From Antedon mediterranea (Eukaryota; Echinodermata; Crinoidea; Comatulida; Antedonidae): 64,000 bases of DNA. Shown piece after piece: positions 23,900 through 35,800 of this stretch. Numbering within the stretch: the stretch's first letter is position 1; every line of letters begins with the position of its first letter. The notes under the pieces were generated by a model that worked only from the letters and a program-made list of their open reading frames with translations, ran no database searches and was not told the DNA's origin. The stretch is from NCBI RefSeq assembly GCF_964355755.1, contig NC_092675.1, forward strand, positions 26,576,412-26,640,411. The letters are read 5' to 3'. Position numbers and translations under genes: made by a program.

Positions 23900-26800
23900 G
23901 GCAATTCCATAGTGCAGAGGATTTTTTTCCATTTTTTCAAATTAAACCAATCAAACTATATTTGGTATCAAATTAAAGATTATTTTATAGAGAATTAGGT
24001 TATATGAAAAAAAAAAAATTAGCGCCTTGATATGATATGGAAAATTTGATTCAAAAATTGATACCTAAAAATGTAATGAAAATGAGAAATGTATGACCTT
24101 TTTCAGCTTCAGTAATAAATAATTAGAGTGGTGTAAAAAGTTAAAATCCATGTTATTTCAGTTTAGTACATAACATTTTAGACATAAGACAAAAAAAAAT
24201 TTCTGATTTTACGTTAATTAATTTTGGCCCAATAATAATAATGTATCATATTTTGTAATTCCGACACAAAAAAGTGTTTTTTTTTAGGATTTCTTATAAA
24301 ATAATTTCTGTAAAAAATCAAGACTAATGCAAATCAAGCAAGAGTATAGGCATTATATTATGATAATTATTGTTTTTAATTTTTTTTATTTCTTAAGTTA
24401 TTGAAGTTTAAAAACTGAAATTCCGTCACAAATCATTGGTTGCGGAATTACGTAATTCCACAACACTATTATTTAACATAGTATTGATGCAAAACCATTT
24501 TTTAAGCAACTTTTTCTTAGCATGAACACAGCTACCAGCAAAATGTGTACAAAGTTTATGTGGTTGTTTATTATTATGGATCTATGGCTTCTTTTGTTCG
24601 ATTTTTTTCTCAGGCCTAGGAACTCTAATAATTTATTTTGTTATTTATCACACCTGCCATTAACTAAATGCGAACAATGTCCAATGTACAGAACAAGCTA
24701 TTACATAACTTCCAGACTTTTCTCATAACTAAAACTTATTCATGTGACTCACTTGCACTCTCAGAATAATTCCCATTGTACAGAAAGAACAACTCCCATA
24801 TAGTACGGAATAAACAATTCTTTTTAAATGAAACAAATGAACCTATAAACGCACAGAAAGGAGATTTTGTTCTTATCAAATATACCATAGAAAGAAGCAA
24901 GAACATTTTTAACTATGTTGCAATAGTTGATGACATTCCTAAAGACAAACCAGAACTTAACATTATTCATTTATATAAGTTTGATAAAGAAGGGAAGATT
25001 TTTGTTGTTAAAGACTTGGTTGGGACTTATGGGATAATTAATAGAGATCAAATTGTATCTGTACTCCCAGCACCATTGATGGACTCTAAAGAAAGGTATC
25101 ACTTTAAAGAACCACTTCCACAAAGCTATGGGATAAAATGTTTTTTTGGAATACGGTCAATAGTCACTGTTAACTTAAACATGTAAATAACATTAATTCA
25201 ACTGTATAATTCCGTAATCATATTCATATTTCACCTAAATATCACAATACAATAATAGAAAATGTAATTTTATTCTTATCAGATATTGGTATGTGTTCAT
25301 TATTATATTTAGTAATATTTCTAATTCAAAATACTCTATATAATCCATATATTAAAACAAAATAAGTTCATATTTTTGTGATATTAATATCTGTTTTTAG
25401 AACCATTAGATCAAATGAAATAATGTTTTTTTTTTAACATTGCAACAATTTTATAAGACTGTTTTTTCTTAATATATTGTGTTTTGCCTTTAAAATTATT
25501 CAGAAACCCTTATTAAATAAATTTAAAGATGGTCTGCAGATTTCAATTTCAGAGGTAATTCCGTCACTGTAATTCCGTCACCGGACCATGTGTCAAATTA
25601 TTACTATATATCAAAAACTGAAACTTTTTTTTAAAAATAAAAACTTATGTTCAATACTACATTAAATAATGGCTAAATTTAATGTATTAATTTTTTTAAT
25701 TTCCAGTACAATTCAAAGAGTTTTAATGAAATGTTTAGTGGTAAAAATGAGGTGGTTTTTCGGCGAAATTCCGTCACGGTATATGTTTTATGATATTATA
25801 AAAAAATATGGTTGGTTTTTTAATTTTTTTTTTGTGGAAATAATTAGTAGAATCACTAGCTATTAAACTATTAAACTTGTTTTAAAATCTGCCTTAAACT
25901 AAAAAAGATACAAGGAATTAAAATGTAAAATTATGGAAAATGTGTAATTCCGTCACCGTGGAATTGCCCTAATAATAATAATAATAATATTAATAATATA
26001 ATAATAATAATAATACCTGTACTCTTATGATATCTTTATATTGTGTCACAATGTTATCATGATCTTCTACTGTCTTTTTGCTTTCAGCATCTTCAGCAGA
26101 CGTAACAGATTTACAAAGGTTTCCTATAGAAGTAATACAAACATTATACATAAAATTATTTCTTGTACATAAATTAGGTTTACTAGAATGAAGGGACACC
26201 ATCTAATTAGTGAATGTATGATGACCTCTCTGTGGCCGGATTGTGAAATTGTTCTAAAAAATACAATGGTCGCAATCACAATCGTAATCCTAACATAGCG
26301 GAAGGCTATACAGGTGCAAAAGTTGTTTAGGAGGGGATAGAACAAAAAATTCGGGTTTATGGTGCTATAATCATATTAGTTATTAGTAATATTATTTCTT
26401 TTGAGATATAATAATGCAAAGTTCCATTTCATTTTTTTTTTCAATTTTATTCCCTCCTTTTAGTCCCTTGTCATCTTTAGTCTCACATTCCTTTTAGCAG
26501 TCTTAAATAATGATTTTATTAATACAATTATTTTTCTCTCAAGAATCCATGTCTAAAATCTGAGGAATCGATTGACGAAGCATGTTTTAATGTCAATGCA
26601 TGCGCACAATAATTTAAGATTACATAACTAAAACAATTGGAAGCTCCCTAATATCTATGGCGATTTAACTGCATTTTACCTTCTAACTGTTTGTATAAAG
26701 ACGTAAACTCGTAGTCAATTAGTAAATGTTCAGGCTGTGTATATCGTAACTGAGGCTTCTGGGCTGCCATTGTGTAACTCTCGTGCTTCGTCACCGACAC

Positions 26801-29800
26801 TAGTTTTTCAACAAGCGATTCTAAGCCAACTCGTTTTGTAATTAAATTTCTAAGACTCTCACTGCAAATAAAAGTATAAACATAATTTTTAAGATTTAAA
26901 AAATTTTTTTTTTTGCGAGTTGTAATTATACAGGTAATATGGTTTGTGCAACATATTATTAGTATTTACACATTTTACACATAGGTCATAACAAGTAACC
27001 GTGTGAAAAATTGTTATTTTTCCACTTGAATTTTGGAATAAATAAATCAATTGGCCTCATATGTTTTGTAGAAAAAATTTATTGATTTTACCAACATAAA
27101 GTTGAAAATTACATATTTCCAAGAATCATATACCTTTGGTACTATCTTTTGTTGAAAAAAACAAAAAGATGAGGAAATGAGTCTAATAATTTAAAATTCT
27201 TAACAGTGTGTGCATTCAAAGGTTCCATTCTCACGGAATACAAATAATCTTTCTTTTGTAACAAAATGACAATAGTAACAAAGATAAGGGGTTTTTTAAC
27301 CTTGTATATCACATGTGGCATTATAAAGATGAACTTTACTTGCACTGTCATAGAAATATAATTACTGACATGGTATTTTTTGGGGATTTTCTTTTGAAAT
27401 TTAAACTTAAATTCTTGGAGATGCTTATATTTATTTCCGACTAGTCCTATTCCCTATGTTTATTAGATCTAATTTCACGTCACAAACTACATACAATGTA
27501 AAAATAAAGACTGTAATGGTCCTATTGCGATAACCTTTTTTTCGTCTTTAAACGGTTAAAAATAAGATTCTATAATTTAAGCTGCCTGCTATAAATCCCA
27601 ACATGCATTGTGCGCAGATTACTATTTTTGTTTTTCTTCTATGATTCACCCACTTTCCATTGATCATGAATGTCAAAAACAAAACAGAATTTTTTCAGCA
27701 AAAATATAAGGTTTTCCCCAGTCTGTGTTAACGGATTCTGGCAAAAACAATTAATGCAGCAAATAGACTACGTTAGGCTAGGCCTATGGTTAGCGTACGA
27801 TGTACATGACCTTCAATGAATATCTAGGATTTCAAATATATCAATAAAAAAAGCCTTCAAAATGCTATAAGTTATAAAAATTGCAATTGATTATGTGAGG
27901 CATACAAGTCCTTACCTTGTAAATGTGGCATTTGAATTATCATTAAAATGAACCGAGATTCCCAAAAGGAATGAACATAAGCCTTGAACTAGTGCCTCCT
28001 GTTCATCTACGTGCTCAGCTACTTGTGCCATAAGCTGTTTAATAATTAAAGAATATTATATCACACAAAGTTTTCCATTTTTTTCGCGCCGTTCCTTTAG
28101 GCAGTTATATTCAAGAGAACGGAAGCATTGGGAACCAGTTACCATGCGGTAGCTTATAGTTTACTACGGCTGAAAAAATGGGTATTTGGAAACTCAATGC
28201 ACGTCTGGGAAAAAATTGTGTCTATGAAAACATTTGCTGATATTATATTGAGATGCATGTAGACGGTAGTTATCGTGAGATGAGTAGTGTTGTTTATATA
28301 ATTCTTTTAATTGTTGTTTATTTTCAAGCCTTAATTCAATTTCATAGGACTGGAGATGTAAAACATACTATCTCCACTCTGTAATTGCATATCATGTCTT
28401 TAACAAAAAAAGGATACAAATGGCACATTGGCTGAATTAGCTAAGAAATGCGTGACAGCTAGCTGACAGTTGGCTAGCCATGAACAAAGTAACATCAGTA
28501 GGCCCAGTCTCGTTTGAACCTTAGCTGTTGGCTACAAAAAGAAGCAAATTGAAAATAAATTATTATTATTATTGTGGTTGCAATAAACTGTGTGTATTAT
28601 TATTAAAAAATAAATGAATGCATTCCATTTCATTTATTTCGTCAACAATAGAGAATGACAGGATTCCCAAAAGCGAACTAAATCAAATCAAGTGGGTCTC
28701 CAAAGCAAAACATAATCATCCAACAATAAAATACAAAATGACAACATTTAAAACAACGTGAAGATTTAAAAGCAGTAACTGCAGTAGAGTAATTTTGACA
28801 TGATTCTTTCAATGGAAGACTTCATTAACAACTTTGTCCAACAAATCATGATTCTATAGCATACCATATATTTGCATTAGATAAAAAATACAATTGCTAT
28901 TTTAAATAAATCCTCAACATTTAAATTGCAAAAAAACAACACCTTACCGAAGATAGCATATTGGTACATTGCTGTAAGAGAGACACTGAGGGATTGCCAG
29001 GGCCTGTAGCCAGTTGCACACGTAGAAGCTGTTCTTTCTGGCTTGGGTTGTCCTTCAGGGCATGTGCAAGAGCAACAGATGCGCACCAGTTGGACACAGA
29101 ATCCTGGCTAAACAGTCCACCGCATAGTAGCTGACCGGCTGTAACAGCAGAAGCTGTGCAACAAAGAAAATTTGGTAGAAAAGCATTTTTGTTATCGATA
29201 GAAAATATTATATATTTGATTGATCACTTTATTTCAGAATAAAATTCAATATTTATATACAAGCAATACAAAACGGCAAATCACACTAAAATAGGATTTT
29301 CTCCCATTTAGTGAAGGAATTTGAAGATCATAACAGATAGTTCGTAGTACACCTAACAAGATCATTTTAACTATTCAAAACTCTTATTCTACAACTTGCG
29401 GACATGCTCGTAAAAAGAGGGAACTCTCCTCGTGGAGAGAGTAGTACTCTTTGTTAAATAAACAGAAATCAACAACACAATTATTTAATAATTAGACTTA
29501 TATATATTTTTGTAATGGAAAGATGAACATTATGGCATGCAGCTATAAATATCAAATTTTGAATGTAAAAAATCACTGCCCAATCACTCTCCATTTTAAT
29601 TGTCTAAATTTTTGCCAATCTCACCATCTGCTGTGGCTGGTAAAAGAGTTGATATAATCTGTTCTTGTCCAACCTCATTCTTGTATAAGAAGCATTGAAA
29701 ACAGTAGAGTACGGCACAGCGAAGAACAAACGGTTGCTTTTCATTCACCATGGACATCACAAGCACAACAATTGCAGGCCTACAAAAAGTAATAAAGAAA

Positions 29801-32800
29801 TGTATTTCTCCTTTATTTTGGTACTAATCCCAGCTATTCTGATTTAAAAATAGCCATAAATGTGTAAAGCTAGAGAGAGAATTCACTATGGCAAAAAGTA
29901 ATAACAAAGAAATGTATTTCTCCTTTTAAATTTTGGTACTAATCCCTGCTATTCTGATTTAAAAATAGCCATAAATGTGTATAGCTAGAGAGAAAACCCA
30001 CTATGGCAAAAAGTAATAACAAAGAAATGTATTTCTCCTTTATTTTGGTACTAATTCCTGCTATTCTGATTTAAAAATAGCCATAAATGTGTATAGCTAG
30101 AGAGAGAACTCACTATGGCAAAAAGTAATAACAAAGAAATGTATTTCTCCTTTATTATGGTACTAATTCCTGCTATTCTGATTTCAAAATAGCCATAAAT
30201 GTATATAGCTAGAGAGAGAACTCACTATGGCAAAAAGTAATAACAAAGAAATGTATTTCTCCTTTATTTTGGTACTAATTCCTGCTATTCTGATTTCAAA
30301 ATAGCCATAAATGTATATACAGTAGCTAGAGAGAGAACCCACTATGGCTGCATCAGTCAGCCAATTAAATATGCTAGTTTGAACCTGCATCCACGAGCGC
30401 ATTGCAGATTGTTGAGCATATGAAGGAGAGCATAATCTATAGATATTCCTCATACGCGAAAATTTAAGTCATTTATAAAAAAAACATTGATTGCATTGCA
30501 TTAACAATACAATTTATAAAAACTGTTTATGTGGGTTTAATAATACTTATAATTAGTAACTTTATTAATATTACAGTTGACATTTTGAAGAGATCCCGTA
30601 CTGTTCTAGCTTACCTTGGTGGTGTTGACGGAGCGCTAACTGATGCAAAAAACTCTTGGTTTGTTTTTGATCCTCTAATAACCTCTGACACAGTATTTAT
30701 TGTCTGTAAAGAATAATATAAACAAAGGTATTATTTTATTTTTCAATTTACACAAATCTGTTCTACACACTTTTTTTCCCATGCAACATTCTGAAATCTG
30801 GGTAGTTAAGGAATTGACAGGAGCTATATCAATACCAATTGGGTTATAAGCATGTGTTGACATTTGTTGCTTTGTAGTGTATAGCATTGTATAATATAAA
30901 GTGGATTGCCATTTAGTTTGGTTTTTTCATAAATAACTTGGTGGTTAATGTGATTCAACCCTGACCTAATAAAAAGGTTGTACCTCAAGGCTGTGAATCA
31001 CCTTTCTGTCCTGAGCCTCAAATCAGAATTTTATAAGTACAATATTATAGTTTATTCATTGAGTGAACTTGCTGTTGGATGTAAATTAAGAAAAAAAACT
31101 CCTGAATCTTTATTTAATTTTTTTTATTTTTTATTTTATTCAATCGAAACCAACAGCGATAATTACCGCCACTAACAGGTTTGATACAAACAAAGCCAGG
31201 ACTGTTTAAAGCACCTTGATTGGTCCTAACATTGCTCAAGGGCTTCTCTCGTCCAGTGTGCCCACCTTGAGGAAAGGCATGAGCCAATACGTCTGAGGTA
31301 GATACTAGATGCAGGGGCTGCCATAAGAGTCAGCAGTGCTGATTTCAAATGCCTAACGGGACCCCAGCTCCATATACAGCACCCGATATTCCCAGATGGT
31401 CTCCCATCCAAGCTCTAACCAGGCCCAACGTTGCTTAACTTCGGTGATCTGACTAACGTGGTAAAGCCGTATTTTCAACGTGGTAAAGCCGTATTTTCAA
31501 CGTGGTAAAGCCATATGACTTGGTTTGCCCTTTCTTTTGAGATTTTCCAATATAAACAGGCCATAAAAAATAATACAAATTCTAGAGTCTATTAAAACAA
31601 ACCTCTGTGAGTATGTCAGCAGGCACACCACTAGCCATCAATATAGTGCACAACTGTTTCAACAGACCACATTGGTGGATCACTTTCTGACAAGTAGCTG
31701 TAGCTTGTTGTGGGTTGCTAGGCGACACTAAAGTCCGAACCACCTGAAGCATTGAATTTACATTGTTGACCTTCTGAGCTGACCATCCAACATCCAGACT
31801 TTTTGGTTCGTTGTTTTGAAGATCAAAAAAGGGGGCCAACTTTTGTACATACCTAAATAAAAATAAGTATAAGTACCATATTAGAATAATAATAAAATGC
31901 AGCATAGACATAGATATAATAATAAACATCTATATAAATTAAAAATTAAAAACAATTTGAAAAAAAAACTAATACTACTAATGTTCCACAAGTACTAAAA
32001 TACAAGAAACACAAAAAAAAGGCTAAAAAAATTACAATAGTATTACCTTCCTTCCTTGAAAAACGTCTGATTCGAACTGTTCTTTTTTAATAAATTAAGC
32101 AACAAGAGAAGACAATCTTCAACCACAATACCGCCCTCACTACCACCTTCCTCCGAGATAATTTCAATCAGCCTTTCAAATGCATTTTCAAAAGCTACAA
32201 TCTTTTGAATGTTTGCATTATTTTTTGTGAGTTGGACCAGCAAAAGTAGACCCTAAAAATATAAACAAAATAAAAAAATAAAACAATTTATCATGTTAAA
32301 TTACTAATTGTTCGTATGTTAATTAAATGTTTTCAATACACAGTTTTAATGTGGCACAGTATTCATAGAATGAAAGCAAATGGTCAAATCAATATAAATG
32401 GCAGTCCTTTGTTTTTAAGTAGAGTAAGTAAATCTTTATTCTCTTGGGAAATTCTCAAAAGCTCCAAAAAAAAAAAAGCTTCTGTAGGAAATGTTTTCCT
32501 CCTGCTTTTACGAAAGACTGAAATAGATTTAAGATAAGTGTACAAGTTATAATGTGCATTCTAACTACATATCTGTGTGTACTAGGCTGTGGCTTTAATT
32601 AGTGTTTGGTAAACAATAAACAAACAAGCTTACATCATTTCGTATTACTTCACGACTATCCGATAGCAGGTCCATCAGTTTTGATACACCCATTGGACTG
32701 ACCAGCACACACTGTTGAACTTGAGTTGACCGGTGGACTGTTAATGCGGTCAAAAGCTTAACTGCAGGCCATCGAACTTTAAAGTCAAACTCCTAATTTA

Positions 32801-35800
32801 TATACACAACATATAAATGAGTGAACAGATTAAAGCATAGGAAGGAAGAAGCACAATCTACATTATTTGAACAGAGTATATAATAAGTTGCAATCTGTCT
32901 CTACTCTTTGAATGTTAAATTAATTTTGTCTTTTGCTTGTGTGTCTGCAGATTAAAAGGTGGCAGCTTGGGGTGCGGGGTTAGATGCTGAGAGTTATTTG
33001 CCGCCATCTGATTTTATTTTCTATATTTTTGCCTCTTAGATTTCTTTAATCCCATATTAAATATATGATTTTCATTTTATTGAATATAAGACATTCAAGT
33101 TGTTTTCAAACATACCTCTAGTAGATCTAAAAGGAGTGTAACATTTTCAGGTTTTTTGATAAATATTTCTGTGAACTGTTCTCCAAGATGAGACTCATCT
33201 GCCTTCTTTACTTCACCATTGGAAAGTTCCTCTGAAACAATCAACATAACACTGGATTAAACTGACCATAAAAATTATAATCTGCACTTATGGTCAAATT
33301 AACTGACTACAAGTTAACTGACAATAGCCTATGCTTTGCCAAAGAATATAAAAATACCCTAATGGCACCCCTGTACCATAATAGACTAATCCGTCAACCA
33401 CAACCTTGTGTGGGCATTCCCCAACCACTCTCCCTGGCTCAACTTATCACTCATTCCTTTTCATATAAATAATCTCAGGGGAGAACATGGTCTATTTCAT
33501 ATTTTTAACAATTTTATATTCAATAAACCATTTTATATTTCTCCACATTTTATCAGCACAAATATTCTATGGACATTATGTTAGAATTGTCGTCATGTTT
33601 ACACAACTCACTAGTAAATTAAATGTTTTCATATTTTACCTTCATCTTCATCAACAGAGTTTGAAATAGTGTTATATAATGTATCAAGTGCATATCCCAC
33701 AATCTCTCCATCTGATCGATCGTTCAGTAGTACATTAATCAGAATTTCCATGGACTGTGTGCCCACTTCCAAACGGAAAGTCTATAGTAAATAAAATAAT
33801 TAAAAAAAACCATTATAGAAATTGCTGAACTGGTTTTAAAATAGATTCATAGAACACTAATTGAGTAGGTGAATAAAAGGAGGGTGGGGAGGGGAAAACC
33901 CCTGCTAAATTTTAGGGCATTAGGTTCAGTTCACACCTCTTCTCTATTTCAAAATCATCAATGGATACGGCACTGCTAATAGCAATTACAGGGACGATTA
34001 TTTTGGACAAGTCGTTTACATACTATACCTTTGACAAAGCTTTAAGTGCACGAACAGCATCGCGCCTGTCATCAAGTAGGGTAGATGACTGAACACGATC
34101 ACACAACTTGGAAACCTGAATTATAAAATAAATTTAAAAAAATGATGTTTATGATGACCCATTAATTTAATTCATGTCAGACATCCTTATCTAGAAAAAA
34201 AAACCAGTTTTTCTGGTTAGAGTTCTACGATTTCAATAGTAGGCCTCCTGCAGGCAGTAGGCCTAGGTAAAGTAGGGATTAGGTCAAGTTGAGCCGCCGC
34301 CATAAAAAAAACGTTATTTTCTATGAAATTTTAATGCTAACTTTTGCCATCGTTTGTTTTAATAATAGAAGTTTATTAAGAATAACGATGTATATTCAAA
34401 AGTTAATATCGCGGTTTTTAGTATAGGCCTATATTATTAAATATTACAATTAAAGAAATAATTATGGTCTAGGCCTGCCTAGTAGGCCTAAATACACGCA
34501 CTGCTGGACAATTTAAACCACATCAAACAGTCACAGACAGTTGTTGCGGTTGTCCACGTTCTGCCTTTCTTTAGTAGATTCTGCCAACTTCCTACGTCTA
34601 CTTTTTAGAGAAGATTGACAGACGATCGGGCTTTTTTTACGACGATCGTAAATAAGACGGCGTCCATTGCCATGGAAAAAACGATTATCACGATTGACAC
34701 ACCAATGCATATTTTATTTTAAGGGAATCCCCGGTCAGCAAAAACATGTAGCTGAACATCCGCCAAAAATGTTTAATCACCTTAAACAAACTGTATATGA
34801 TCATTTCACTGAATTATTTAATATAAAAAATTAATGGAAAACTCGTACATCATTATTGCACACACTATTAGTATTAATGCATATTTTTTTTTTATATAAA
34901 ATGGAAATCCTCGGTCAAAAACAAGTATGTTGAGGAAGTATTTGCCAAAATGTTTAATCGCCTTAAACAAACTGATCTGATTTCACTGAATTATTTAATA
35001 AAAAAATATAAATGGAAATGTTGGGTGAACCTAAGATCACGAAAACTAAGACCCAAGATTACCATTTAGTTCTCTTTTGCACCTGCCTTGTATTTTAACT
35101 CTAAATTTGTTAACCAACTTTATCCTGAATACCACACCTTAGAATTAGATGAAGAAGAATCTATAACAATAAAGTCTATAAATAAATTGATGATTTTATG
35201 CGAATTTCGCATACTCTATGTTCAATATAATATTTTGTTTCTATGGAATGCCAAAAGAACAACATTAATAGAGGGCCAACAACTATGTGGAATCCATCAA
35301 TTTAACTCATTTTGTTGTGCTAATCTTGTTCAATTCAATATACTAGAGGGTGAGCTCGCTTCGCTCGCTCCCCCTCTAGGAAGTGTAGACGATGGTTCTC
35401 GGAATGATAATGTTCTCCTTATACATTTTCTGTCGGTTACCATTATTGAAAATGCTTGACATTCGTAAAACTGAACTACTTTGTTTCACAGTGTTTTAGA
35501 TGATTAATAACATTTTAAAGTATAGTTTTTATTGTTTGGTAGGGCCCTTTGGGGAGGCGGAGGTCATTTGAGGGAGGTGCTTATTCGAGGGATATATGTT
35601 AAATTTTTTAGTTCTAATAATATGGTAACATTTATAATCAAATGAAATCCTCTCATAGATATGAAAAGTGGTAAAAACGAATAACAAATGCTTGGTAAAT
35701 TGCAGATAACAGTGCGGTGAATTCTACTACAAATAGTATAATTGTGTTATTATAAATATGTGGATGGACGTTTATTAGATAGTTAGGTTGTGGGGGGGGG

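Noticed and set aside
29780-30340. CRISPR-like array (regular repeats)
   Set aside because: Units are contiguous tandem copies without unique spacers, in an animal intron.
31374-31460. Functional 5S rRNA gene
   Set aside because: The 5' part is rearranged and triplicated, the 3' end runs into a SINE body, and there are substitutions throughout.
32316-33669. Several 60-73 codon plus-strand ORFs antisense to USO1
   Set aside because: Low-complexity intron sequence; USO1 exons on the opposite strand explain the conserved parts.
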